From positions 242,215 to 306,214 of the forward strand of contig BEXV01000027.1 of the NCBI GenBank assembly GCA_003118195.1: a DNA stretch of 64,000 nt, in the 5' to 3' direction. This DNA is from Hemicentrotus pulcherrimus (Eukaryota > Echinodermata > Echinoidea > Camarodonta > Strongylocentrotidae). Shown here piece after piece: positions 45,001-59,000 of this stretch. Every line of letters starts with the position of its first letter. Positions within the stretch are counted from its first letter, which is position 1. A program made the position numbers and the translations under genes. The notes under the pieces were generated by a model. It was not told the origin of the DNA, did not search any database, and saw only the letters and a list, made by a program, of their open reading frames with translations.

Positions 45001-46968
45001 ACTTTGAGAGGTTGTCTGTAGCCCCTAATTGACTCAATAAAAGTGGTTAAAGACACAGCATTTAGATTTAAAAGAAAGGTGAAATGTATAATCTGATAAT
45101 GTTTAAATGGAAACTTGATAAATGGAAACTTGATAAGGATGTTCTAGTTAATATGTGAGGCACGTTTATTCGCACGAGTTTCACGTATTGCCCTTCCTTA
45201 CCCAATTTTCTATCGAGGTAAATGTTGATTTTACGTAACTGATTTCCGAAACGATAGTAGGAAAAAAGTGATATTTTCAAATTAAGATAAAACCGTTCCC
45301 TTGATAAACAAAGGTGCTTAACCAAGATTGCAACGATATCTTTTACTTTGTTTTAAAACACCAAGTACTACAGAACTAACGGATTTTCTAGTTAGATTGA
45401 CAATTTGACTCTTCAAGGGAAAAAAGTAATCCAATCTAGGGAGAGTTTCACAAAGATGAATTTCTCTCTAAGTTGGGACTTAATAGTTATGGAAAGCCGT
45501 TGGCATAATAATATGAAAATATTTTTGTAAAATTTATTTTAAAAGGTTAATGATTTAAATGATTTATATTTCCATTAACAAGGATATTTCATATTCTTGA
45601 TGCGGAAATTATGAAAAGTCTAAAATACTTGATTTCTAGTTTTGAAGATATTCCATTTTAAGGCTACAAATGGCTATCCATAAATTTTAAGTCCAATTTA
45701 GAGTTAAGTCCTACTTAGGATCTTTGTGAAACACCCCCTGTTTGATAAGTATGTGTTTGATCTGAGATACGTATACCATTTCAGATTATTAAGTTCAAAA
45801 TTAACCTTGAGAGAAATATTTCGGCACTTTTTAAGGATTGAATTAACCATCTACCTAAAATAACGTCTACTAGATGATTTATTCACAGACTTTATTACAA
45901 AATACAATCATATTCTTTATCAATGAATACATTATTTCTGTAATATTAGTGATACTTTAAATAGCTAAATGTTTACGAAAAGGGGAGAAGAATATTGTGA
46001 TTATCTAGCTTGAAAATATAAAGTGATCATTAGCAAACTAAAATACTGATCAGGTGCGATTTTGATCTGAAGTGATAATCCACTCACTGGTAGATGTATC
46101 AGAGTTGTCAGTGACCACGAATTCCATAAGTGGCAGTCAAATAGTTATTCTCATTCGCATGGAAATACAATGTTTGATTTTGAATGATCATTATATGTGG
46201 AAGAAAAGCGCTTTGAAACCTAATCACCTCTCACAACCCTTTAAATACCTTCTCATCAAATATAAAACAGTGAAACACTTTGCATGACAAGGAAAATAGT
46301 CGGTGAATTCCCAGTACGTGGTCAAGATCCCCATAGGGAACGTACGGTGAGGTCAATTGTTGCGTCACAAACTTTTTTTTTCTTACAATATTTAGGAAAT
46401 TAAATGGGATTATGTTCATTATGAATTATGAATATTAAGCAGAGTCATTCACTATGCTAAGAAGCTGGTAGTAGTTGTTGTTTTCGTACAGCGGTTGTTT
46501 GTTTTGTCTTTTATTTCGAGGTGAGATTAGTTTGCAGTTTGGATGATTATCTGATTTTTTTCGAGGTCTTTGTTCAATTTAAGGATGAGCAGTGGTCAGA
46601 TATAATTACAACGACCTCATCTTAAAGGACTGCAGACATATAGACCATTATTAGAACAGGTGAGCTTACCGCAGATGCTTCTCTGTACGTCAGAAACCCG
46701 ACCTGCGGTAAAATGTCCGTCCGTCATGGGGCTTCCCCTCAGTAATTGCCATACATAATCCACTCAATATTATTTTGCCAAGAAACATATAGAAATTATT
46801 AATGCCGGTATACTTGACCACAAGATCTGACTTTCCGCTCTACATGTGTTATCTTATATTTGTATCTAATGCTTTACTCCCCTGAGGGATTTGGTGGGTG
46901 CGTTCAGCTATAATTATTACGAACCTTATACAAGTAGTAAGTCCATTGAGACAATAAGAGATGGAGAA

Positions 46969-47000
<32 letters not shown>

Positions 47001-47023
47001 GTAGAGAGAGAGAGAAAAAGAGA

Positions 47024-47073
<50 letters not shown>

Positions 47074-50000
47074 AGGGAGAGGAGGTCCCTACTATCCTTT
47101 ACCTATCGTTTCGATTGATGAAATGATTTAGGCCTTTTATCAATATACCTTATTCATCAACATACCTTATTCATCAACAATAACATGACTGCCCAAAATA
47201 CAGTGGAAAAACTACCTTTCTTAAATTAGCAAATATATCGCTGCTTTCTATGCATGCTTTAACAGATTATTTTGTTATTAATTACCTCGTCCCAAATCCT
47301 TCAATCGTAATAGACAACTGCTGATCATTTGCGTGCTTTATACTGAAAAACACTACAGCAATTGAACTTCGAAATCTAATATGCCTCCCCCAACAACACT
47401 TAACCATAGTTGGATATTTTCCATCTTTAATCTTAGATAAACTTAATCTTTGGTGGGTCTATTGTTTTTAGTTTTCTTTAAGAAAAGGTGATACAGAGAA
47501 TTCCTTTCAGTGGCCTCGAATAATTATACATGTAGACACGCGATGCCACTACAAAACTATTGTAAATAAAACGTGACTAAACATATTGCCATAAAAAGGC
47601 CTATGTTTCTTTGTGTCAGTTGATATTCATCCCTCTCCTTCAAACTTGGCCCCACTGCTTTCTTATCCAATTTGTGATCGATTTTACTCCACGTGCGCCG
47701 CTCCTGTTTTATTAAAAGAATGTGAGGATATGACTATAATATGATATGCGGAAATTGTTTGATAACACTGAAACAGGCGCCGAATCCTCACTGTCTACAT
47801 AGAGATAACTAGGCCTCAAAATTTGTCTTCCCTAGAAAGTGAATGAATTAGACAACACAAAAAAGTTCAGCAGAGTCATTCACGGAAATATACAACATCT
47901 CTTTGTGATGAGACCATCGTGTTTGTCTGAACAGGAGGGAAATCTTGAAATAAATCATGTTCCATATTTGCCACATGTTATAGTGGGATTGTCATCAAAG
48001 ACCGTTCCTAGAAAAGTGACAGAAAGGTCAAATTAATTACTATTTACAAAAAATTATTCCTTTTGATAGTATTCCTGTATTTATAATATTTGACGGAAGT
48101 CTATTTTTGTCGCTGACTGCAGATAAATACATCTAGCAAAACTTAGAAACATAACCAGTGACAAATTTCGACATTAATTTTATTAAATAAACGTAATTAA
48201 TTGAAACGAGGTCTATTATGCAATACAGATAAAAGGATGAATTTATCTGCTTATCTCTGAAAAATATAGACAAACAAACAAACGAAACATTATGAACAAA
48301 TAGTCAGTGGTATTTGTTTGAACTTAGGTCGAAATCGTTTTTTTTTTTTGCTTTTGCATGATTCAAAATCAATGTTGGCCTAAACAAGCTTTATGGCACA
48401 TTGTGACCCAGTACAGAATTTAAACTGTCACTTTTGGTCATGCTGACTAAGACAAGTTGCGTGGAAATAATACAGCAAATAATGTTTTGTAATGAATATC
48501 TGTCAATGGCGTTGACTGTGACATAATTTCCATGTTGACATCTTGACACAGATATTCCTTGAAGACAAGTAATGAGTGATGACAAGGGGAAAACATTTAC
48601 ATATTTCCTCATATTTGCTGTCTCATTCCATTCCAAAAGTTTCTAATATCCGTAAATTGAGTCAATGTCCATCGTTCTTTCCGAAACAAAAAACGCATTG
48701 TAATGTTTATCCCAATAGAAATATAATCCGAACTCGAACTTAGCAGGAATTATAGGGGCCGAGGCCTACATGAGATTTTAATCATTAATGTGATTTGATT
48801 AAGAAAAGCTCGTGTTAGAAAGGCTTTTGTTCTTTTAACAGCAAGTCTTCTTCCACAGAAGGCTTAATGTCTTGAAACCTGATTCGGATCTTTGTCCTTT
48901 AAATCCATGTAGGCCTAAAATGACAATCGGTCGTGTGATATGAATGTATATCGTAAATATATATCTTCTGTTGTTTTAATTAAGGGGATTTAGACAGCTT
49001 CCACACTTAAGAACTGTTACATTGAACAGGATTACAAAAGGCGAGGTCTGTTCGACGTGTTCAGATTATTTATTAATTATTCTTCATTAAAAGCTTTATT
49101 TTTTTATTGTTTTTGACTGTCTCGTTTTTGTTTTTGTTTTGCTACTGATGGTAGTTTAAAAGTATACATTATCTACACCAAAACAAAAATGCGGCCTTTT
49201 AGATATCCCGGACAAAAAAAACTTACAAAAGTGTATCATTTCGATATCCACTTAATCGTCTATCACACAAAAGATAATGCAAGGTACATCAGACGAGGGA
49301 TACAAACAAATAGAGTGTCCTTTATCATGCTAAGGCCTACTTTTCAACTTTAGGGAGAAGAAATAAATACTCGCAGTAGTTGTAAGTATCTTGATATAAT
49401 TATATTCCAACTCTGACCGAAAAGTCTTTAAGATTTATTTACCAAGACTTTTCAGATAGTGCTTTGACTAAATGAAATGTAACATAATCTGTTTGGCCTA
49501 TTATTGAATAGCAATCAAAGTACCTGAACTTGGAAATGAAAATAGAAGAGAAAATAATGCTGCTCTAGCTTTGGATATTTCATTTTTTGTTTCATCGTTT
49601 CATATTTTGTTAGGGATAGGGGTCGTATGATAGCAATCACGTGGTTTTGAATACTTTGAAAACTAACGCAACGCACAACGTATAGATTTGTATAGGCATT
49701 AAGCGCACTTCGTCTGCTCCCAACATTTGTTTTCTCGTGGTTTGATGTTGAACGTGACTCGTGATCGGAGATAAGACATCTCTAATCAGCAACTGACGAT
49801 GACAACAGATGATGACCTCGCTTCAAGATCATCCCGGAGAAAGAGATTGTTATTGAATCCAACAGAACAGTCAACTGTCGATATGTCTAAATAAATCTGG
49901 ATGTTGTATCAATCTTATATTATACATACTTTACACCTTTAATTTTCTGGATGTTTTGTCCATCTACCGAATTTCTTAATTACCAATTTCTTTTGTTAAT

Positions 50001-53000
50001 CACAATAATCAAACCAAACTTTCCACAACATATAAAATGAAAGATAATGCCGACATTTATAATGCATATTCACCAAATGTGGATGCTCAAGCCAACTACA
50101 AAAGAATACACGTCGGGAGCATACACTGCGATATATTCATGAGAACGTGCTCTTCATTAGTTGTGTTTTGAGCTTTCTCCTAAAGTACTTCGGACTTGGA
50201 TATCTCACAATCACCTTCAATCTCACAACATTTAATTTCAAAGGCTTCAGGGGGAGAGAAAGGGCAGATGCTGTATAGAAAGTAGATTATGTTTTAAGTG
50301 ATACTTTGATCACATGATGAGTTAGTTAACCATTATTACGGGGAATCTAAAATGGGGATTGAATTAAAACAAAGAGGAAATCATGTGCATCCGTCATGCT
50401 TGGCTTAATACACTAGGGTAAGGTTTCATCAGGAAACTGTGACTTATCCGATTGTTTCCTTCACAACAAGCTCATCTTGAATTCAGCTGATGTAAGATTC
50501 CTAATCGAAGTGACATTGGTGGGCTGGTCGAAAGGGGATTCAGTCACCTCCAAGACTTGTTTTGAATCCCATTTCCAATGTCTCCCATCAATATGGTGGT
50601 TTAACTTTTTTTTTCCCCGTTCGATATTGGAATATTGCTTTAGGACAGAGCTGTCAGAGGGAAGGAGATGCTGATTTTCATATCATTTTTTTTCTCCTTC
50701 AATGATATTCAAATTGACGTAGTGTTTTTTCCAGATATCAAAGCTAAGACCGAAGAGGGTGTTGGTTTCCCTTCTTATTTTCGTTCCCTCAAATTCATGT
50801 TTAATCGTTCTATAACTTTATCCCTGTCAGATCGAAAGGAACTGGATCGATTTTATTCGTTTGCGAAGGCTAGGACTAGAAGTGGAATGGGATATATTTA
50901 ACAAAATTCACTGAATCACTTTACCAAAATGACTTTCCAGAGCTCTGTAGGTACATATACTTACTTCCCGCCGTCATATTTAGAAACTTCGGGAAAAATT
51001 AAAAGCAGGCGACATATTTCCATGAGCAATTCCTATGTAGGGGATATAAAAATTACAACCTTATGGAGATAGTCTACAAAATTAAATGTATGAAAATGAT
51101 GATGTTGAGTTGATACATATTTCACCACACCCCTTATCAATTCAAATCCGGAATCAAGCACTTTTTGTTCGTTTGGGTCTCACTCGTCGCCTGGCATCTC
51201 CCTTTCCCGCCGTCGCATGACATCAGAAAGGAAAGAAAATGAATTGCAGCAGACGGCATCGTCACCAACCAGACTCATAGCTGGTGATTCACAGTGCAAA
51301 CAACCCCACTCCCTTTCCCTTCCCGCCCCGTGTCTTCTCGTGCCAAGAGAGTGTCAATGGAGCCCACGTTCTTCGACATCATCATCTTTCAGGCACAACT
51401 ACGACCCGGGACAACGAGCGGGAAAACTTCTTCGGGATTATAGGTTTCCAAACTGAAATTTAGCGGGAATGAACGTGAGCATCAACAGGGGTTGAATACT
51501 TTGTCCTATCTCCCTCCCAAACGTCTTTTTCTATGTGTTCTTCGTGGTAGGCCTAATGGATGGGGACGGCAGTTTACTGTATTCTCGCGGGAATCCCGAT
51601 GTAAACCCGATAGAGGACGTGATAATACGAGATATAAAAGTCGAAATGCCATCACATTCCAATCATGATGCTGGACCCAATGCACCCAGTACTTCCGATT
51701 TATTCATGTTAATGAACAAGAAAGAATTTCCTTTTCAGCTACTGTACGAAATATTAGGTAGAAGGAATCGCTACGAACGACCTCAATAGCGTGTTTGAAA
51801 TTTACTGTTTAAAATGAGAAATAATGTTGATTTATAACTTGTGCAGCGTACATAGAAAATACAGCAAAAGAAACAGATACAATGTACAAGAAATTTAAGT
51901 GGCAACTTTGAGAATCTGCGTTTAATTATTTTAAAGTTTTCACTTTACCTCAAGATTCCGTCATCGAGGCAGGCCTGCAAATATCAAAATATAGCCTAAG
52001 GTCTATCTGTAATTAAATAAAACGGCCTAAATCTTACGGGATTTCAAAATATCTAAAGAAGACCAAATGTCACTACTTCCAACTGCAGGGGGCGTCGATC
52101 TAGGGATGGGGGCCAGGCAGTCGCCGGGAGGGGAGCAATCGTCCCCAATCATTTCATTATCTGTATATGGCATGAATCACTTTATAAGAAATAATGTATT
52201 TACTCCCCCATTCCTATCCTGAAGATGAATCGACGCCCCTTCCCTAGCGTCTGTTTCAGGTCACATGCTTTTTGTTGTTGTTGCAACATCCCCCAAATTT
52301 ATGATTGCATCACGAACTTTTGCTTTCCCAAATCCCTCCCTTCCCCTCATTATACACCCTAACTCTCGGTTGCAGAATTATGTTTCTCAGCCTAACACAT
52401 ATCGCCACTAGTTGCTAATCCTTTTCGTTATTATTCGGAAATAAACTAATTACATGCGATAAAATTTGTAACTAAACCTTTTCTGGGTCTCTTATCCCTC
52501 GAAACTTGATAAGCAAGATCAAGTTCATGTCCAGTGAGAATAATCTACTAAATAAATGTGAGGGAGGAAAATAAACAAAAACAGTTTTCTACATTGAGTA
52601 TTATTTCTCTTCATCAGGCGTCAGTAATCAATCAAGCATGTTTGCAATAACTGGTAACTATTGAAATCATTAATATGACAGCCGTTGAAAACGAAAGAAA
52701 TATATTAAATAAGAAACGAATCTTCATCCTTTTCGTGCGTTTTGTCTGTCTCCTTTGCAGAATCATCCTTTTTATTTCCTTTCCCTAAAAAGCTGTCGTC
52801 AAAAGATTTAAAGTTTAATTTCATTTTGTAACCCATACGTTCTCTTTCACATTTTACCCTCTCCCCCACCCCCCCCCTCTCTCTCTCTCTCTCCCTCTCT
52901 CCCCATATTTTCCTTTAATTTGTATTAGTGACAATTAAACTTGCTATATTTAATGTTGTTATTTTGTTAACACTCATTGTAATCATTTCCTTTAGTCGGA

Positions 53001-56000
53001 AAATGTGTTTAGAAATGACATTCTAGTACCGTAATAACCATTCAAAAGTACAAGGGAACTCTTGCTTCGACCCTCAACTTTTCCTTGTTTATATCATGGA
53101 CCCTAGGGTCCATGTTTATATGATAAGGATGTGTCGAGGCAGATATGAAACATAACGAGTAAAAATAATAAACAATGGCTACCGGGAATCAAGTAACGGG
53201 TGTATATGGTGGGATACAGGAACAAAAAATAACTCCTGTTCCTACTTCTGAATGTCAGTGTCATGACTTTCCTTCGTTTATTTTACGATCCTGCTATCAC
53301 GTTTTCTTGTTTTCAGAAACTTGACACCAGTAAATGTAAATCTTTTGATTTAGGGGGTTAATAATGTATTATCGCATTTTCAAAAACCTATAACGCCCTT
53401 GATAAAGTAAAGGGGAAGGGAGGCAAAACGTGTAACAAGATCTTCATATATCTCTTTGTATATGCCTTTGGAACTGTTCTCAATTAACAAATTTTGTAAA
53501 GACTAGTGTCTTCGCTGCAAATTCATTTTCGATTCGTTAAGTTCACTTTCTCTTGGGTGATGCAAATAGATGGTGTGGAATGTTAGCTAATTATTGAAGC
53601 ATGCATGGTAGCATATTATTAAAGCTTTCAATGAACAGCTGAGTATATTCGTTTACATATTGACTGTGGTGGTGGTTATTTTACCTGACCGCTAAGAAAG
53701 CATGCTTGTAAGTAAGCCACCAGACGACCGACGGCTTTAGGGCCTCTCCGAGGGGCACTAGCGCATCGGCTTGGTTTCGAAACCGGGTCACCGGATCACG
53801 AGACCACTGCTCTACCGACTGACGCCTCTTCCTCACGGAGTAAATGCAATATATACATTTCAGATTATCAACATAATCATTTATATGACTAATTATAAAA
53901 TAAACTAATGTGTGTGCATGTGTAGGATATAATCTAAATCAATGTAGTTAATTTCAAAAATTACCCCCGAAAATAGTATCATAGCAAGGAATATATACCA
54001 TCCAGGTAGCATTTTATCCGATCGAATTGGATGAACTTTACACAGGTCTGATAGACAAAGGAGCAGGAAGTCATCCTACTGTGTAATTGTGGCGATCACC
54101 ATGGCAACCAAGTCAACTTGTGGGTAGCGAGACTGAAGGATTCTAGAAGGACTGTCATTACTTTGTTATTAGACCTCGCTCACATAGTTTTTATAGAAGC
54201 AAGTCGAATTTGAAAATGAAGATAAGCTTGCAAGAGATGAACCTAATCTAATCTCGTGAATACCTAGAGAGTTACATACCATTTTAATTTCTTATAGAGC
54301 ACAACATCCTTACCTGTTTATAAGGGCCCCAACGCAAGAGCACATAAATCTGAATAATTCTTCTTGATCAGGTTATTACCTAAAAAACGCAAGTATTCCT
54401 TATACAATCGACAATAACCACCCCAAACCCCTCTGAAGAAAAGAAAAAAAAAGTTCATAATTTCACCACAGGATAACCTATCACTTTCGATTGAGGGAGA
54501 GATAACCCGAGACCCTATCAAATTTTCGACAAATAAGGATATGTTGCTGAGCTGGAGGCCGGCCTAAAGAGGCCTAATGATCCAGACACTGGGTAGGAAG
54601 CAAGGGAAGGGTGGTCCAGGTCTTGACGCTGAGCCTTGAAAGATCCAGGACTATAAACATCCCCTATTCGCCGAACTTTTCCCCGAGGACTCGATGATAT
54701 GAGGTTACCGGTATGAAGTCCATGGTATAAGCGGCATTGATGACCTCCTTTCACACTGATGTTACTAAAATTAAAAGAACTGCTCTAAAAAATATGTCAG
54801 AAGTCATTTTAGTCTTGGAATTCACCACTAAAAACTCTGTTGAATGCTACAGTTCGAGATTACAAAAAACAAATAGAATCGGTCTAAAGAATAATAATGA
54901 CAATAAAAGGTATATCGTCTCAAAATTCGGATAAATGCTGACGTATTTTTTTACATAACTTTCCATTTTGGATCACTTCCAAAATAATCCTACTAATGTC
55001 GGACACGATGTAACTTGTAAAATGTATCATGATTCCTACGTCACTACCAATTTCACTGGGATTATATCATTAACACCAAAGATATAGGGAACAGTTTGTC
55101 TTCTTGTTCAAACGTGTTTCACCAAGTTTAGTCTTCTACCGTATCTTCAAGAATACCAAAACGACTAGTTAATTCGTAATAGACTAGAAAAGTGGGAAGG
55201 AAACTTTATTTATCAGAGTATTTAACACAGGGAGTCCCATCGGGCGTAAAAGTGGCCATTGAACTTGAGCATTCATCCCAATCTTTAGCAAATGTGACTA
55301 CAGTGGCGTAGCAAGGGTCCATCCTGAGTGGGTATCGTCATCATAAGAGGGGGTGGGGGGCAATCTTACTTGGTCGAGGAAATGTAAATTGACAAGTTTA
55401 TTGGTTGAGGTATAATTAGGGTAAGGGAGGGTGTCGTTTCATCCTCTATGTACGTTCCTCCTCACCGTCTCTACCCCATTACAGTCAAACCTGCTTTAGT
55501 GACCACCTGTCTACAAAGACCACCTGTCTACAAAGGCCACATTTGTTGTTTCCCTTGAAAATGGTTTCTCATTGAATCATGTACCAAAAGAACCTGTCTA
55601 CAAAGACCACCTGTCTGCAAAGGCCACTTTTTGTGTTTCCCTTGGGTGGTCGCTATAGACAGGTTTGACTGTATTTCCTTTCTCTCCTCTTTTCCGCCAT
55701 TCGATTGGGGGGGGGGGGCACGTATCCCTGTGCCTCCGATAGGTACGTCACCGACAGAGAAGATGACCCAGACAATCCAATCTCTTGACACCTGATATCA
55801 CAAGTTCGAGATCAATAGGGGGCAAAGCCCTCTAACTTATTTAAGAAGTCATTACTCAATAAACACATATTGCCCAGTGGGGGACCCATGGGTGCAGGAA
55901 TGGAAGGGTATCGACCATGAATGGTAACTGATCAGTAATAGGCACATTGGGTATGATACCCCCTAAGGAAGGCAGCATGTTTACCACTGGCAGTAATGTG

Positions 56001-59000
56001 GGCATGGCTTCCTTAGAGACAACATGAGGCGGAACATCAACAACTGCTGCAACAGTTGCGTTTTAAGAGACGTAAAAGCAGACGAATGGAATGGACCACT
56101 GCGGGTGCGTACACACATGACTTATAAGTACATCAAGGGATTGAATGTCCAAAATAGCAAGTACTGTAATGTAAGCTTAAAGTGAAAATATTTGCACTAG
56201 ATCTTTACGATGACAAGTCTAAGTATGTTTTTCATTTTTTACAGTTGTGCACAACAATTAACAATTCTGAGTGCGTTTATTCTGAGTTTAATCGAGCTTG
56301 AATTGTCCATCATCTTGAAAAGGAAGGCATTTATGATACCTCCTGTAATAAAATACACTTGACTTATTCATCTGTCAGGGCTCAGTTTCGTACTCGCAAA
56401 CTGGGAGCTAAACGGTATGGATGGGGATTTTTTTTATTATTTCAAAGACACATCTTATAGCAATTTGAAAATGACACATCTTATCTCATGATAAATGCGA
56501 TTTTTCGTGAGCCCCCCTCCCCCCCTCTCCCGGAAAATCAGCAAGGCACATTTAGAAGTGACTAAATGGCGGTTCTAAATAGAAATCCTTGAAAGTGGGA
56601 AAATTGAGATTGCAAAGTGTGGGCACTGTGGCACCCTTCTCATCTGTTCCGTCGCCAATGTTTTTGTTCATTTCGGGTAATCAGACCAAGTATTTTATTC
56701 TCAGCTGTATATTGTGCTTCCTCCGAACAAAACTCAGTCGCGACATGATCATATCGTCATAGACACGTTTACACTAGCGCAACTAATCGACTCTAAATAT
56801 AGAAGTAACAGTGGGAATGGGACTTAGAGCAGTGTTAATGAAAGAATTAGTGCCCACGCGTCTGTTGCAAAAGTATATGTACTCAACTGTTCGTCAGCTG
56901 GTCCCAATATGTGTCACTTAAAAGTACCTTCCTTTTTATCGTTAATTAAAAATAAATGAAGTGTTTACATTTATTCTAACGACGTCCTTCCTATTTTGAC
57001 AACATAACTGCTATGGAGAATTAAACAATTGAATTAAGCAGTTTCATTATAAACGCTTGTATTTAGAAGATCCACTTGTAACAACGTCTTATTGCAAAAA
57101 GTACACCGACTCGACAGTTGAGATGAAAGAAATTAGCAAGCTAGCAATACAATTTAATCAGAGAACTTTGTTATGATCACATAATATTACACAAAAGAAT
57201 GTCCTAAATCTAGACTACAAATTTCTCTAAATCACAATTTGCTTTCATATTTGTATCACAGCATTAAATCACATCATAAACAGTTATGAGACCGAATGTC
57301 AATGATTTTGTCTTAATAAAATTTCTGTTCCACTTTTTTGATTTTGCTGCTTTTAACACCACCTACCGAACTTATATATTTCTTATCATACTTACTTCTT
57401 ATAAACCCCTAAACGGGTGGGCCAATACCGGTGTTCCTGTTACACGCTAAGCGTAACATTTTCCTTATCATTAAGTTCTTAGGTACCTAGATGATTATCG
57501 TTTTTACTCGACTCTCACCGACACCTTGATCCCCAATTTTCGTTAAATTCCCACTCATGAGTTCCGCCTGCGTATGAGAGATATCTCTCTCATATGTATT
57601 GACATTACTGTAGTGAGAAATGTGATATGTGACATTTTATCCAAAACACCACTTAACTCAATCGCTATGCAATGTTACAATCAAATCAAGTTAGAAATAA
57701 CACTGGAAAATACGATTGGCACAATGCAGAATAACATTTTGCAACATTGTTAAAGCTGTTGACAGACTGAGGAAATTGGCAAGCAAAGCGACTGTCGTGC
57801 TCAGGTAGATTTACGAGAAAAAATTGCATTTAAAAAAATTGTCATTAGACAGAAATTACAGGATCATTGCTTTGATAAAGATGCGACTTCAAGATCAAAA
57901 ACTCATCTTAATCATATTTTCTGACAGCTATTTTTCCTTATTTCCTGTACGTCTATCACATCGACATATCTGCTGGTTCTTGATTGTCAATCAGGATTTT
58001 CTTCAAGAGCCTCATTCAAGAATTAACGTCAGATTTCCCCATCGCATTCCGTACCTCTCGGGTTTAACCCATAAACGCACTGAAGAACTTCTTCCGACTT
58101 GTAATGCCCTACGTTTGAGATCTGAATGGGACGATAGGGGTTAAGGCAATGATCAGAGCGGAGCATGATAATCCCATCAACCATATCTGAGTCTGGCATG
58201 CCATGAGAGATTTAAGATCGAGACACGAGGCTTTAGAATCACCATGTATAAAATGATGGGAAAAAATGAATGATCAAGAAAATTTACTTCAGAATGTCAG
58301 ACTAGACGACGGTCAAAATCTTCCTAAGATAATAATTACCATAATGTCAATTATAAATTTAATTTCAATGTCAGTCCATTTTTAGAAAATCTCAGATTAA
58401 CGATTTGATCTATCTTGTCAATTATTCAGGACATTGCTTTCAAAATGTCACAATATTCTGTCAATCCAAGTATTGACCCTACTTGTCCATGATTTAAGTA
58501 AAGCAGTATTCTGCATATATGTCTCTTAATAACTTCATGCCTCGAGAAAAAAAATACACATTTGCCTCTTATCACATATATTAAGTGTTCGGCTAACTCA
58601 AATTAGAAATAGATTTACTGCTTGATAAAATATTTTTCCGGTACAGTGAGTTATATTCCTTTGATGTTCATAGCGAACTTAAGTTTTGTAAATATTTAAA
58701 CATATCGATACAAAATATGTACCGAATATGTAACCCATCCCTTCTCCGGTTTCTTAATTTGAATTTCACTTTGACAGATTGAATGGATTTAAAAAGATCG
58801 GAGGGATTTAATAAGAGCATCAGGGTGGAGTTTCTTTCTACCACCGTTAGCTTTCGGCTTTATGAGTAGTCTGAAATCAAAAGATTAAAAACAGGAGTGC
58901 TTACAGTTCATGAATCAGACACATGATTATTCTGTTCAGATTGCAATGTTGATGTATGAAACTCTTGGTTATAGCATGGCACTTAACGGAAAGCCTTTTG

